Shown here: positions 55,209 to 64,000 of the stretch, one piece after another | Position numbering within the stretch: the first letter of the stretch is position 1 | How the letters are laid out: every line of letters begins with the position of its first letter | DNA from: Thermocrispum agreste DSM 44070 | GTDB lineage: Bacteria > Actinomycetota > Actinomycetes > Mycobacteriales > Pseudonocardiaceae | DNA: 64,000 nt | Assembly (NCBI RefSeq): GCF_000427905.1 | Contig: NZ_KE386604.1 | Span: 310,001-374,000, forward strand | Direction of reading: 5' to 3' | Position numbers and translations under genes: made by a program | Notes under the pieces: model-generated | What the model was told of the DNA's origin: nothing | The model's input: the letters and a program-made list of their open reading frames with translations, nothing else | Databases searched by the model: none

Positions 55209-57038
55209 TCAGGCCCGTCCCAGCTTGCGCAGCGCGAACGACACCTCGACGGCGGTCTGCTTGATCACCTCGGCCACCACCAGCGACCCGTGCCCGGCGT
55301 CGTAGCGGTAGAACGCGAAGTCCGCCCCGCGCTCGGCCAACCGGTCCACGTAGTTCTCGATCTGCCGGATCGGGCAGCGCGGGTCGTTGTCGCCGGCCAG
55401 GATCAGCACCGGCGCCCGCACCGCGTCGACGTAGGTGATCGGCGAGCACTCCCGGTACAGATCCGGCAGCTCGTCCGGTGAACCGCCGAACAGCGACCGG
55501 TCGAATGCCCGCAGCGGTTCCATCTCGTCGGCGTAGGCCGTCACGTAGTCGGCCACCGGCACCCCGGCGATGCCGACCGCCCAGCGCTCCGGCTGCACGC
55601 CGAGCGCCAGCAAGGTGAGGTAACCACCCCAGGAGGCGCCGGTGACCACGCAGCGCTGCGGATCGGCCAGCCCGCTGGCCACGGCCCAGTCGTGCACCGC
55701 GGCGATGTCCTCCAGCTCGGTCAGGCCCGGGCGGCCCTCGATGGCGTCACGCCACTGCGAGCCGTACCCGTCGGAGCCGCGGTAGTTGACCTCGACGACC
55801 GCGAACCCGGCGTCGACCCACACCGCACGGTAGGCGGAGAACCGGTCCGTGTCGGCGGCGTGTGGCCCGCCGTGGATGGAGAAGACGGTGGGCAGCGGCC
55901 CGGACGCGCCCTCCGGACGGGCCACGAGGGCATGAATCGTCCCCCCTGGGCCTTCCACGAACGCGTCGGCCACCGGAACCGACCCCGGCGCCCGCGGTCC
56001 CGGCGGGGCCAGCAGCACCTCGTCCGTTCCGTCCGGCAGCCTGCGGCGGATCACCGACGGATGAGCCGCCGACGACCACGAGTACTCGATGCTGCCGTCC
56101 GGGCGCACACCGGCGCTGCCGATCACCCCCGACGGCGTGTCGAGCGCGGTGAGCTCCCCGGTGTCGAGCCGCAGCGTGTGCAGCGTGCTGCGCGCGTGGT
56201 AGTGGTGCAACACCAGCAGTGCCTTGCCATCCGGGTACCACGTGCCGGTGATCTCGCCCGGCAGGTCGATGGCGAGCTCGGTCTGCTCGCCGGTGGCGAC
56301 GTCCCAGATCAGCAGCTCCTCGTGGCCACGACGCTCGTGCTGCACCAGCAGGCGCTGATCACCCGGCACCGGCGAGAACTCCAGCGCCTCCAGGCCACGC
56401 CCTTCTCCGTCCCACAGCTCGCCCACGGCGCGATCGCCGTCGTCCAGCGCCAGCACGCGGATCGCCGGATGACGCGAGTCCCCGTGCTCGGAGTGGGAGA
56501 TCGCCAGCAGCTTCTCGTCCCTGGACAGCGCCGAGACGCCCGCGTCGTGCTCGCTGGCGTACACCCGGCGGGTCGCGCCGCCGGAGTGCACGAACAGCTC
56601 GCTGCCGTCGTCGGTGGACACCCCGACCGCGGCCAGCCGATGCCCGATCACCAGGCCCGCGGGATATCCGGGGCGGACATCGGCCACGGCCACCTCCGCC
56701 GATCCCGGTCCCGCGGTGAATGGCTGGCGCATCCACCGGCCGAACTCGTCGCCGTCGGTGTCGTCGAACCACCAGATGGCCGAGCCGTCCGGAGCGATGT
56801 CGGCGTGCATGGTGCCGTTGGGCCGCTCGGTCACCTTCCGGTGATCACCGCTGTCCCGGTCCCACGCGTACACCTCCCACACGCCGCTGGCGTTGGAGAC
56901 GTAGAAGTTGGCCGACGGAGCGTCCAGCGCCCAGTCCGGCGCGGACATCCGGGGCGCGGTGAACCGGGCCCGCCACCGAGACTCCGCCGCGTCGTCGTCG
57001 AACAGCCGATCCGGGATGTGTGGCGTGGGGTACTGCAC
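55209..57038 (-). CDS. S9-family (prolyl oligopeptidase-type) serine peptidase
   Basis: 609 residues. The N-terminal ~350 residues form a WD/beta-propeller-like domain (repeated D-x-D-G and W-D strands). The C-terminal hydrolase has S-I-H-G-G-P-H, G-A-S-W-G-G with Ser at about 469, an Asp in L-A-G-D-N-D-P-R-C and the His in Y-D-A-G-H-G. It resembles acylaminoacyl-peptidase/dipeptidyl-peptidase members without signal peptide, so it acts on cytoplasmic peptides, possibly those imported by the ABC system upstream in the window. GTG 57038 is chosen; the ribosome site is weak. Confidence 0.9.
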   Translation of the reverse strand: MQYPTPHIPDRLFDDDAAESRWRARFTAPRMSAPDWALDAPSANFYVSNASGVWEVYAWDRDSGDHRKVTERPNGTMHADIAPDGSAIWWFDDTDGDEFGRWMRQPFTAGPGSAEVAVADVRPGYPAGLVIGHRLAAVGVSTDDGSELFVHSGGATRRVYASEHDAGVSALSRDEKLLAISHSEHGDSRHPAIRVLALDDGDRAVGELWDGEGRGLEALEFSPVPGDQRLLVQHERRGHEELLIWDVATGEQTELAIDLPGEITGTWYPDGKALLVLHHYHARSTLHTLRLDTGELTALDTPSGVIGSAGVRPDGSIEYSWSSAAHPSVIRRRLPDGTDEVLLAPPGPRAPGSVPVADAFVEGPGGTIHALVARPEGASGPLPTVFSIHGGPHAADTDRFSAYRAVWVDAGFAVVEVNYRGSDGYGSQWRDAIEGRPGLTELEDIAAVHDWAVASGLADPQRCVVTGASWGGYLTLLALGVQPERWAVGIAGVPVADYVTAYADEMEPLRAFDRSLFGGSPDELPDLYRECSPITYVDAVRAPVLILAGDNDPRCPIRQIENYVDRLAERGADFAFYRYDAGHGSLVVAEVIKQTAVEVSFALRKLGRA

Positions 57039-57122
57039 GCCTTGATCGTTGCACGTGCTTTCCAGCGGGTGCCGGGCGGCCTGAACCAGGCTCCCGCTCA
57101 CCGGAAAGTGCCCGGAAACGAC

Positions 57123-57154
57123 GAAACGGCCCGCGATCTCTCGCGGACCGTTTC
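57123..57154 (-). terminator. Hairpin downstream of tRNA-Pro
   Basis: GAAACGGCCCGCGA and TCGCGGACCGTTTC form a 14-bp stem with one mismatch and a TCTC loop, 11 bases beyond the tRNA 3' end on the minus strand. Confidence 0.72.
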
Positions 57155-57165
57155 GTCTGGTCCCG

Positions 57166-57239
57166 TCGGGGTGGCGGGATTTGAACCCACGACCTCCTCG
57201 ACCCGAACGAGGCACGCTACCAAGCTGCGCCACACCCCG
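57166..57239 (-). tRNA. tRNA-Pro(CGG)
   Basis: A 74-nt cloverleaf on the minus strand. Acceptor arm CGGGGTG/CACCCCG, anticodon stem CCTCG/CGAGG with loop TTCGGGT (anticodon CGG, reads CCG), T loop TTCAAAT, discriminator A. No encoded CCA. Confidence 0.93.
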
Positions 57240-57244
57240 GTTGG

Positions 57245-58219
57245 CTAACGGGCCAAGACAGAGTTTAACGGACCCCTCCGCCAGGCTTTGAACCGGGACT
57301 CCCGCTTTGCGCGCTGCGGCTTCCAGTCGCGCGGCACCAAGGTCAGCAAACTGGCCTCCGGCGGGCACGCGAACCGCACCGGCGCGTACGGCGAAGTCCC
57401 CAGACCAGCGGAAACGTGCAGCCACATGTCTGCGCCCCAGCGGCTGGCGCCCCGCGCGCGAGAGCGATCGAGATCACAGTTGGTCACCAGCGCGCCGATG
57501 CCAGGCACCCGCAGCTGCCCGCCGTGCGTGTGACCGGCCAGCACCAGGTCGTAGCCGTCCGCGGCGAAGGCGTCGAGAATCCGCGGCTCAGGCGAATGCG
57601 TGACGCCGATCCGGACCACCGCGGCCGCGTCCGCGCGCCCGGCGATGGTGCTGTAGCGGTCGTACTGCATGTGCGGGTCATCCACACCCGCGGCGAACAA
57701 CGACTGCCCGGCCACCTGCAGCGGCACACGCTGGTGCGTCAGGTCGTGCCAGCCGTGCTCGATGAACGCCGCACGCAGGTCCTGCCACGGCAACTCGGGA
57801 CCGTGCACGAGCTTCTTCCGGCCGCGCGGCATCAGGTAGCGGGCTGGGTTCTTCGGCTTGGGCGCGAAGTAGTCGTTGCTGCCGAAGACGAACATGCCCG
57901 GCACGTTGAGCAGCGGCCCGAAAGCCCGCAGCACGGCGGGCACCGCCGCCGGGTGGGCGAGATTGTCACCGGTGTTGACCACCAGGTCCGGAGCCAGCGC
58001 GGCCAGCGAGGCCACCCAGCGTTGCTTGGCATGCTGCCAAGGGAGCATGTGCAGGTCGGAGATGTGCAGCACGCGCAGCGGCTGGGACCCCGGCGCCAGC
58101 ACCGGCAGGTGCGCGGTGCGCAGCGTGTACAGCTGCCGTTCGATGGCCGTCGCGTAGGTCAGGCCGGCGGCGCCTACCGCGGCCACCGCTCCCATTGCTG
58201 CTCGCAGCCTGCTGTTCAC
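57245..58219 (-). CDS. Metallophosphoesterase, membrane-anchored
   Basis: 324 residues. An N-terminal hydrophobic segment (A-A-M-G-A-V-A-A-V-G-A-A-G-L-T-Y) is followed by the calcineurin-like fold: H-I-S-D-L-H, N-T-G-D-N, G-S-N-D-Y (a GNH variant) and G-H-T-H-G-G. It corresponds in order to Rv3683 beside ponA2 in M. tuberculosis, as I recall that gene order. GTG 58219 is the likely start. Substrate unknown. Confidence 0.85.
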   Translation of the reverse strand: MNSRLRAAMGAVAAVGAAGLTYATAIERQLYTLRTAHLPVLAPGSQPLRVLHISDLHMLPWQHAKQRWVASLAALAPDLVVNTGDNLAHPAAVPAVLRAFGPLLNVPGMFVFGSNDYFAPKPKNPARYLMPRGRKKLVHGPELPWQDLRAAFIEHGWHDLTHQRVPLQVAGQSLFAAGVDDPHMQYDRYSTIAGRADAAAVVRIGVTHSPEPRILDAFAADGYDLVLAGHTHGGQLRVPGIGALVTNCDLDRSRARGASRWGADMWLHVSAGLGTSPYAPVRFACPPEASLLTLVPRDWKPQRAKRESRFKAWRRGPLNSVLAR

Positions 58220-58354
58220 CACGCACCGAGCATACGTCGGGCGCCTTCTGCGGGCGGTGTGGGAAGTACGTCGGATCACGCCGACGCCGGGACGGCCACG
58301 GGCCCAAAGTCACCCGACTCGGTGATCGTCTCTCTGTCGCTGCGGGGACGGCCG

Positions 58355-60520
58355 TCAGTTGGCGTGCAGGTACTTCTCGGGCGCCTTGGGGACGCTCTTC
58401 TTCGGCAACCCCTCGTGGATCGGCTTCATCGCGTTGAACCACGTCTGAGCCGGGATGACGCCACCGAACATGTTCCCGGAGCCGCAGCGGTAGGCGCCCA
58501 TCGAACCGCCCACGCACAGCGGCTGCGCGTTGCCGTCCGGCTGGAAGATCATCGCCGCCCCGGCGTAGAACGGCGTGGCACCCACGAACGTCGACGCGGT
58601 GTGGTTCTGCGCGGTACCGGTCTTGCCGATCATCGGGCGGTCCCAGCCCGCCTTCCTGGCCGCGCCCGCCGCGGTGCCCGACACGTGGTCCTTGCTCAGC
58701 GCATCGGCCAGCGCGTGCGCCAGGTCCTTGGAGATAACCTGCTCGCACTTCGGCTCCTTGAGCTTGACCGGCTTGCCGTTGCGGTCGCGCACCTCGAGGA
58801 TCGGCGTCGGCGGGCACCAGCGGCCGTCGCTGATGATGGTCGCCCCCACGTTGGCCAGCTCCAGGCCGCTCAGCGGGGCGGGGCCCAGGGTGAACGACCC
58901 CTTGCCCGGCGAGTTCTCCGACGGGCCGAAGTGCTTCCGCAGGTCCTCGGACACCAGCGGGTCGTTCGACGACGGGTCCGGCTTCTTGCCCTGCATGTTG
59001 CTGCTCATCGTCTTGCGCATGCCCAGCCGGTAGGCCATGTCGACGATGGGCTTCATGCCGGTGCGCTCTTCCAGGATGACGAACGTGGTGTTGGGCGAGT
59101 TCGCCAGCGCCTGCTGCAGCGTCGGGTTGCCGCCCGGGGTGCCCGCGTAGTTCTGCACGCAGTAGGGCACGACGCCGTCCGGTCGCTGGCCGCACCGCGG
59201 GTTGCCGCCGCCGAAAACCTTCGACGTGTAATGGCCGGGCGCCGGCACCCGGTCGAGGATGCCGACCACGCCCTTCTCCAGCGCGGCCGCCGCGGTGAAG
59301 ATCTTGTACGACGACCCGGCACCCTGCATGTTGTAGACGCCGGCGGGCAGGGCCAGGAACGTCTCGTTCCGCTCCTTGTCGCCGCCGTAGTCCCGGTTCG
59401 CGGCAAGTGCGATCACTTCGTGCCGCTTCTTGCCCGGCTTGACCAAGGACAACGTCAGAACGACGTCGTCGTTCTCCTTGGGCACCTGCTCCTCGGTGGC
59501 CTTCGCCGCCGCCTTGTTCGCCTTGCGGTCCAGCGTGGTGCGGATGGTGTAGCCGCCGCTGTAGAGCTCGTCCCGGTCCATGCCGAGCTCGTTGACCAGG
59601 TAGTCCTCGACGTACTGGCAGAAGAACCCGTCGGTGGCACCCGCGCCGACGCAGTTGGCGGGCGGCTTCTTCGGGCCGCCCGGCACCACGCCGAGCCCCT
59701 GCTTCTTGTACCGCTCGGCGTCCTCCTTCGACAGCTTGCGGTTGCGCACCATCATGTCCAGCACCAGGTTGCGGCGCTTCTTGGCCGCCTCCGGGTGGTT
59801 CCACGGGTCCAGCGCCGCCGGGTTGTTCACCATGCCGGCCAGCAGCGCCGCCTGCGCCGGGTCCAGCTCCTTGGCGGTGGTGTTGAAGTACGCCTTGGCC
59901 GCCGCGCCGACACCGAAGATGCGCCGGGAGAACTCCACCACGTTCAGGTACCCGGTGAGGATCTCCTCCTTGGTCATCTTCGACTCGAGGTTGATGGCGA
60001 TCCTGGCTTCCTTGAGCTTGCGCGCGATGGACTGCTCTTGCGCCTTCTGCCTGCCGATGCGGTGCTTCGGGTCGTTGTCGTTCCAGTAGACGACGTTGAT
60101 CAGGTAGTTCTTGACGTACTGCTGGGTCAGCGTCGAGGCACCCTGGGTCTGGCCGCCCGAGGTGTTGGAGATGGCGGCCCGCACGGTGCCCTTCCAGTCG
60201 ACGCCGTTGTGCTCGTAGAACCGGCGGTCCTCGACCGAGATGATCGCCCACTTCATGGCGTCGGAGATCTCGTCCGGACCGGTCGGGATGCGGTACTGGT
60301 TGTACAGCGTGGCGATCGGCCTGCCGTCCCGGTCGGTGATCGTGGTGACCAGCGGCGGCGCCTCGTTGGCCAGCTCGGTCGAGGTGTTCTCCACCGTCGC
60401 GCTGGCCTGGTTGGACAGCAAGCCCGCCCCGCCGACGACCGGGAACAGCAGGCCGGCCACCAGCACGCCGGCCAGCAGACACAGTCCGAGGAGCTTGAGG
60501 ATTCCGTCCGTCCTACGCAC
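58355..60520 (-). CDS. ponA2: Bifunctional class A penicillin-binding protein, PonA2 type
   Basis: 721 residues. The N-terminal membrane helix (8-30) is followed by a transglycosylase domain with catalytic Glu97 in S-V-E-D-R-R-F-Y-E-H and Q-G-A-S-T-L-T-Q-Q-Y-V-K-N. The transpeptidase has S403-S-Y-K406, S-P-N in N-S-P-N-T-T and K-T-G-T at 633-636. The protein ends shortly after, without the C-terminal PASTA domain of mycobacterial PonA2. Convergent genes and the whiB4 neighbour support orthology. It polymerises and cross-links peptidoglycan. Confidence 0.93.
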   Translation of the reverse strand: MRRTDGILKLLGLCLLAGVLVAGLLFPVVGGAGLLSNQASATVENTSTELANEAPPLVTTITDRDGRPIATLYNQYRIPTGPDEISDAMKWAIISVEDRRFYEHNGVDWKGTVRAAISNTSGGQTQGASTLTQQYVKNYLINVVYWNDNDPKHRIGRQKAQEQSIARKLKEARIAINLESKMTKEEILTGYLNVVEFSRRIFGVGAAAKAYFNTTAKELDPAQAALLAGMVNNPAALDPWNHPEAAKKRRNLVLDMMVRNRKLSKEDAERYKKQGLGVVPGGPKKPPANCVGAGATDGFFCQYVEDYLVNELGMDRDELYSGGYTIRTTLDRKANKAAAKATEEQVPKENDDVVLTLSLVKPGKKRHEVIALAANRDYGGDKERNETFLALPAGVYNMQGAGSSYKIFTAAAALEKGVVGILDRVPAPGHYTSKVFGGGNPRCGQRPDGVVPYCVQNYAGTPGGNPTLQQALANSPNTTFVILEERTGMKPIVDMAYRLGMRKTMSSNMQGKKPDPSSNDPLVSEDLRKHFGPSENSPGKGSFTLGPAPLSGLELANVGATIISDGRWCPPTPILEVRDRNGKPVKLKEPKCEQVISKDLAHALADALSKDHVSGTAAGAARKAGWDRPMIGKTGTAQNHTASTFVGATPFYAGAAMIFQPDGNAQPLCVGGSMGAYRCGSGNMFGGVIPAQTWFNAMKPIHEGLPKKSVPKAPEKYLHAN

Positions 60521-60714
60521 GTTTCGATGCTACGTGCTACCGGTGTAAGGGGCGCGTCACGCCGCCGGGTTACCCCTGCCGGTCACGATTTGACCAAACC
60601 CGGCTCGCCAAGGGGAACCGATACCCTCTACAGTCCGTCAAGGTCTCACGTTGGCACAGGGGAGTGCCGTGGGTGGAGTGTGAGAACCGTGACCAGAGAG
60701 GGAGCTGGGGGACA

Positions 60715-61017
60715 ATGAGCATGACGCAACCGGATTGGCGTGTGCACGCGGCTTGCCGTGACACCGATCCGGACGGCTTGTTCGTCCGAGGCGCCGAGCA
60801 GAACCGGGCCAAGCTGATCTGCATGGGCTGCCCGGTGCGCACGGAGTGCCTTGCCGAGGCCCTGGACAACCGGATCAGCTTCGGCGTCTGGGGGGGAATG
60901 ACCGAGCGGGAGCGGCGTGCGCTGCTGCGGCGCCGTCCCGACGTCGAGTCGTGGGCGGATCTGCTGGACGCGGCACGCCGGGAGCACCAGGAGGAACAGC
61001 TGACCCGGGCGGGCTGA
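60715..61017 (+). CDS. whiB4: WhiB4-type iron-sulfur transcriptional regulator
   Basis: 100 residues. Four cluster cysteines: Cys14 (H-A-A-C-R-D-T), Cys36 and Cys39 (L-I-C-M-G-C-P) and Cys45 (R-T-E-C), then G-V-W-G-G (57-61) and a basic R-R-A-L-L-R-R-R tail that binds DNA. ATG 60715 is used; ATG 60721 is two codons on. The [4Fe-4S] cluster senses oxidants and nitric oxide in the family. It is divergent from ponA2, the same arrangement as in mycobacteria. Confidence 0.9.
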   Translation: MSMTQPDWRVHAACRDTDPDGLFVRGAEQNRAKLICMGCPVRTECLAEALDNRISFGVWGGMTERERRALLRRRPDVESWADLLDAARREHQEEQLTRAG

Positions 61018-61065
61018 GCGCTCCGCCGCCCGTCAGCCGTGCGGCGGCGTGGTCACTCGCGCCCG

Positions 61066-62208
61066 TCAGGCGGCCTTGCCGTTCCCGGCGAGCCGCTCGC
61101 CGATGATGCGCAAGCCGGAGATGTCGTGCACGTCGCGCGGCAGCGCGGGCACGGTCACCATGGGCACGTCCGGATGGGCGCGGGTGAAGCGCTGGAGCAG
61201 CCGCCGTTCCCGTTTGTCCAACGCCACGCGGTCGGCATGCAACCGGAGCACGGCCGCGGCCAGTGGTGCGGAGTTCTTCGCCTCCAATGCCTCGGCCGCG
61301 GCCAGTGCCCGGGGCGCGGGCAGGTCGGCAAGCACCGGGTGGGTGCGGTTGGCCACCAGCCCGGTGAGCGGCATGGACTCCGACGACAGCCGTTCCACGA
61401 AGTAGGAGGCTTCCCGTAGGGCGTCCGGCTCGGGCGCGGCCACCACCAGGAACGCCGTGCCCGGCGACCGGAGCAGCTCTGCGGTCTTCTGTGCGCGCTC
61501 CTTGAAACCACCCGCGGTCGAGTTGAACGCCTGCATGAACGCCGACGCGTCGGTGAGCAGCTGGCCGCCGATCACGGTGGACACCGCCTTCATGCCCAGC
61601 GCCAGGCTCGCGGTCAGCGCCTTGCGGATGCCCCATCCGCCCGCCCGGGCCGGCGCGGTGAGCAAGCGGATCATCCTGCCGTCCAGCGCGCTGGACAGCC
61701 GCTTGGGAGCGTCCAGGAAGTCCAGTGCCGACCGGGACGGCGGGGTGTCGACGACGATCAGGTCCCACTCCGCGTCGGCCACCAGCTGACCGAGCTTCTC
61801 CATCGCCATGTACTCCTGCGTTCCGGAGAACGACGTGGAGATCGTCTGGTAGAACGGGCTGGCCAGCAGCTCCTCGGCCCGCTGCGGGTCGGTGTGGGCG
61901 ATGATCATGTCGTCGAACGTGCGACGCATGTCGAGCATCATCGCCCACAGCTCGCCCGCCGGATTGAATCCTTCGACCTCGACCTTCCGCGGCACGTTGT
62001 CCAGTTCGGCCAGCCCGAGCGACTGGGCCAGCCGGCGCGCCGGGTCGATGGTCAGCACCACCGTCGTGCGGCCGCGCTCGGCGGCACGCAGCGCCAGCGC
62101 GGCGGCGGTGGTGGTCTTGCCGACCCCGCCGGAGCCGCAGCAGCAGATCACCTTCGTCTTCGGGTCGTCGATGAGCCGGTCGATCTCCAGCGCGCGGCGC
62201 GTGGCCAT
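61066..62208 (-). CDS. ArsA/GET3-like ATPase, second of a pair
   Basis: 380 residues. P-loop with G-S-G-G-V-G-K-T-T near residue 27, switch D-T-P-P-S-R and A-box T-I-D-P-A-R-R-L. The start overlaps the stop of the upstream ArsA-like gene by one base (TGATG, ATG 62208); GTG 62211 is also possible. Tandem ArsA-like pairs beside whiB4 occur in mycobacteria, where they are described as anion-transporting ATPases and linked to redox stress. Cytoplasmic; the cargo is not established. Confidence 0.88.
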   Translation of the reverse strand: MATRRALEIDRLIDDPKTKVICCCGSGGVGKTTTAAALALRAAERGRTTVVLTIDPARRLAQSLGLAELDNVPRKVEVEGFNPAGELWAMMLDMRRTFDDMIIAHTDPQRAEELLASPFYQTISTSFSGTQEYMAMEKLGQLVADAEWDLIVVDTPPSRSALDFLDAPKRLSSALDGRMIRLLTAPARAGGWGIRKALTASLALGMKAVSTVIGGQLLTDASAFMQAFNSTAGGFKERAQKTAELLRSPGTAFLVVAAPEPDALREASYFVERLSSESMPLTGLVANRTHPVLADLPAPRALAAAEALEAKNSAPLAAAVLRLHADRVALDKRERRLLQRFTRAHPDVPMVTVPALPRDVHDISGLRIIGERLAGNGKAA

Positions 62209-63239
62209 CACCGGACCCCCTTCTCCACCAGCAACTCGGCCAGCTCGTACAGCGCGGCGACGTCGATGCCGTCCGGCAGGTCCGGCAGCTGCAGCATCGG
62301 CTGGTCGGCCGCGGACAGCTGCTCGGCGGCGGAACGCTCGGTGGCGACCCGAATGGCGTGTTCCACCGTCTCGGCCACCAGGCCCTCGAGCACGTCGTCG
62401 GGGAGATCAAGCCCGGCTTCCCGCAGGCCGGCGCGCACCCGGGAGGCGTCCACCCGGCCGTCCGCGGCCGCGGTCACCGAGCGATCCGGCAGTCGCGGCT
62501 GACGCACCCGGTTGATCAGCACCGCGCCGGGGCGCAGGTCCGCCTGCTGCAGCTCCTCGATGGCCTCCAGCGTTTCCCGGATCGGCATTTCCTCCAGCAG
62601 CGTCACCACGTGCACCACGGTCTGCTCCGAGTGCATCAGCTTGACCACGCCGTCCGCCTGGCTCTTGATCGGGCCGCTGCGCGTGACGTCGGTCAGTGCG
62701 CGGGTCACGTCCAGGAACTTCACCACCCGTCCGGTCGGGGGCGCGTCGACCACGATGTGGTCGTACACGTGCCGCCCGGTGCTGTCCGTGCGGGTCGCGC
62801 ACTCCTTGATCTTTCCGGTGAGCAGCACGTCACGCAGGCCGGGGGCCAGCGTGGTGGCGAACTCGATGGCGCCCATCCGGCGCAGTGTCCGGCCGGCGAA
62901 GCCGAGGTTGTAGAACAGCTGGAAGTACTCCAGCAGTGCCGCTTCCGCGTCGATGTGCAGCGCACGCAGCTCGCCGCCGCCGGGAGCGGACACCAGGTGA
63001 CGCTCGCCGTAGGGCAGGGGTTCGGTGTCGAACAACTGCGCAATACCCTGGCGGCCCTCCACCTCGGCCAGCAGCACCCTGCGACCGCCCGCGGCCAGTG
63101 CGATCCCCAGCGCCGCGGCGATCGTGGTCTTGCCGGTGCCGCCCTTGCCGGTCACGAAATGCAGCCGGGCCCGCCGCAGTTCGGGTGTCCAGACGCTCGC
63201 CGGACGTGGTCCGGCGGAAGCAGGGGAGCCGGTGGTCAC
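62208..63239 (-). CDS. ArsA/GET3-like ATPase, first of a pair
   Basis: 343 residues. P-loop G-K-G-G-T-G-K-T-T near residue 32, V-V-D-A-P-P-T-G-R switch and [10 protein letters not shown] at the start of the domain. GTG 63239. It is translationally coupled to the second ArsA-like gene, suggesting a heterodimer, unlike the usual single fused ArsA. Confidence 0.88.
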   Translation of the reverse strand: MTTGSPASAGPRPASVWTPELRRARLHFVTGKGGTGKTTIAAALGIALAAGGRRVLLAEVEGRQGIAQLFDTEPLPYGERHLVSAPGGGELRALHIDAEAALLEYFQLFYNLGFAGRTLRRMGAIEFATTLAPGLRDVLLTGKIKECATRTDSTGRHVYDHIVVDAPPTGRVVKFLDVTRALTDVTRSGPIKSQADGVVKLMHSEQTVVHVVTLLEEMPIRETLEAIEELQQADLRPGAVLINRVRQPRLPDRSVTAAADGRVDASRVRAGLREAGLDLPDDVLEGLVAETVEHAIRVATERSAAEQLSAADQPMLQLPDLPDGIDVAALYELAELLVEKGVR

Positions 63240-63263
63240 CGCACGAGACTAAGTGAGCCGATG

Positions 63264-63512
63264 TCAGGATGCCAGAACCATGACCGTCACCGTGACGCCT
63301 GCCACGACGACGAATGTCCAGGCCAGCCAGGGCGCCAGCACCGTGACCATGAGCACGCCGACGATCAGCGAGGCGGCCAGCACCACGGCACCCGCGATGG
63401 CTGCCTTGGCGAACGAGTCGGTCCGCTCGCGGACATGGGCCATGACGAACAGCACCAGAGCCAACTGGGCCGCTGCGAACAGCGCAGTTGCGATGATTCG
63501 CCATGTTTCCAT
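63264..63512 (-). CDS. Small three-helix membrane protein, unknown function
   Basis: 82 residues from ATG 63512 (M-E-T-W-R-I-I-A-T-A). Hydrophobic helices lie at ~5-25, ~38-58 and ~62-80 with short polar turns (H-V-R-E-R-T-D). A longer frame to 63785 is rejected because its N-terminal part is not protein-like and runs antisense to the DUF4177-like gene. It starts 24 bases before the ArsA-like operon and could be its first gene. Unrecognised family. Confidence 0.68.
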   Translation of the reverse strand: METWRIIATALFAAAQLALVLFVMAHVRERTDSFAKAAIAGAVVLAASLIVGVLMVTVLAPWLAWTFVVVAGVTVTVMVLAS

Positions 63513-63653
63513 GGCGGACAGGCTACGAGTGGGGTGATCGTCGTGGTGGCGCAGCCCCGGCGGGGTGTGCCGGGAGTCGCTCCACCGACCGGGGGACACG
63601 GCGCATGCGACGGTCGTAGGCTGCCCGGTGACAAGAACGAAAAGGAGTGTGCC

Positions 63654-63815
63654 TTGAGCGCGAAGAAGTGGGAGTACGCGACGGTCCCGCTGCTGATCCA
63701 CGCCACCAAGCAGATCCTCGACCAGTGGGGCGAGGACGGGTGGGAGCTGGTGACGGTCCTGCCCAACCCGACCGGTGAGCAGCACGTTGCGTACTTGAAG
63801 CGGGAGAAGGAATGA
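63654..63815 (+). CDS. DUF4177-like small protein
   Basis: 53 residues from TTG 63654, which is preceded by AAAGGAG with 6-base spacing. It shows K-K-W-E-Y-A-T-V-P and G-E-D-G-W-E-L-V-T-V-L-P, the pattern of DUF4177 proteins. The function is unknown. It overlaps the RidA start by ATGA. An equivalent small gene precedes the RidA gene in mycobacteria, as I recall. Confidence 0.82.
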   Translation: MSAKKWEYATVPLLIHATKQILDQWGEDGWELVTVLPNPTGEQHVAYLKREKE

Positions 63816-64000
63816 GCTGGAAGGCCAAACTCGACGAACTCGGCATCGCGCTGCCTCCGGTGCCCACCCCGGCGGGCGCGTACGTCCCCGCGGTGCGGTC
63901 CGGCTCGCTGGTCTACACCTCCGGCCAGGTGCCGCTGCGGGACGGCAAGCCGCTGGCCACCGGCAAGGTCGGCGCGGACGTCAGCCCGGAGCAGGCCAAG
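63812..64000 (+). CDS. RidA/YjgF-family protein, C-terminus cut off by window edge
   Basis: 63 codons are visible: W-K-A-K-L-D-E-L-G-I, P-T-P-A-G-A-Y-V-P-A-V-R-S-G-S-L-V-Y-T-S-G-Q-V-P, then the usual G-K-V-G continuation. RidA proteins deaminate reactive enamine intermediates from PLP enzymes. The catalytic Arg and the remainder lie beyond the right edge. ATG 63812 overlaps the DUF4177 stop, so the two are coupled. Confidence 0.88.
   Translation, partial: MSWKAKLDELGIALPPVPTPAGAYVPAVRSGSLVYTSGQVPLRDGKPLATGKVGADVSPEQAK

Noticed and set aside
57416-60718. Very long open frame (about 1100 codons) on the plus strand
   Set aside because: It is antisense to the metallophosphoesterase and ponA2 genes and its translation is Arg/Gly/His-rich without domains; typical shadow frame in GC-rich DNA.

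Overview
The window is high-GC DNA with actinobacterial gene content. GTG and TTG starts are frequent, type VII secretion (EspG/EspC/PPE-like) genes are present, and a ponA2-whiB4-ArsA-like ATPase block resembles the order I recall from Mycobacterium tuberculosis (Rv3678c-Rv3683). Together with BCCT, lutABC and DUF574-methyltransferase genes this suggests a Pseudonocardiales bacterium (Saccharopolyspora/Amycolatopsis-like). That placement is inference. Nearly all of the window looks chromosomal; I see no plasmid, prophage, transposase or CRISPR array.

Layout. 1-8.2 kb: a truncated luciferase-like oxidoreductase, an HTH/TPR-type regulator with a small divergent gene, the lactate-utilisation operon lutABC, a TetR regulator divergent from an HSL-type esterase with two palindromic operators between them, and a DNA glycosylase gene broken by a frameshift. 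8.4-17 kb: tRNA-Arg(ACG), a type VII secretion-associated cassette (YbaB-like protein, EspC-like protein, WXG/PPE-like carrier, toxin-like protein, candidate immunity protein), tRNA-Ser(GCT), acetoacetyl-CoA synthetase, then a second type VII locus (EspG chaperone, PPE-like protein, helical partner). 17-27.9 kb: an aminotransferase, a TauE/SafE permease, a VOC-M20 fusion protein, an SRPBCC protein, a quinone-reductase-like enzyme, a secreted M14 carboxypeptidase, gcvT, a BCCT transporter and an NAD-binding protein. 27.9-32 kb: SRP RNA, dnaX, a lipoprotein amidase, ybaB and recR. 32-38 kb: a complete five-gene oligopeptide ABC transporter operon, followed by a 22-bp palindromic tandem repeat.

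38.5-52 kb: an EamA exporter and divergent LysR regulator, a zinc-type dehydrogenase, leuA with a Leu-rich leader peptide and an SD-sequestering complementarity, a small membrane protein, a nitroreductase translationally coupled to a PIG-V-like mannosyltransferase, lysC-asd, a GNAT acetyltransferase, a DUF574 methyltransferase and a threonine-dehydratase-like enzyme. 52-57 kb: a decayed MerR-like remnant, a small secreted protein, a second HSL-type esterase, an NADPH-dependent FMN reductase, an S9 peptidase and tRNA-Pro(CGG). 57-64 kb: metallophosphoesterase, PonA2-type penicillin-binding protein, WhiB4-type Fe-S regulator, two ArsA-like ATPases, a small membrane protein, a DUF4177-like protein and a truncated RidA protein.

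Functional links. lysC-asd and leuA serve aspartate-family and leucine biosynthesis. The peptide ABC operon and the secreted peptidases serve peptide acquisition. The type VII loci probably form a contact-dependent toxin system whose cassette lies between two tRNA genes. The most interesting items are the split type VII carrier/toxin/immunity cassette, the leuA attenuation leader, the VOC-M20 fusion and the 22-bp palindromic repeat array.
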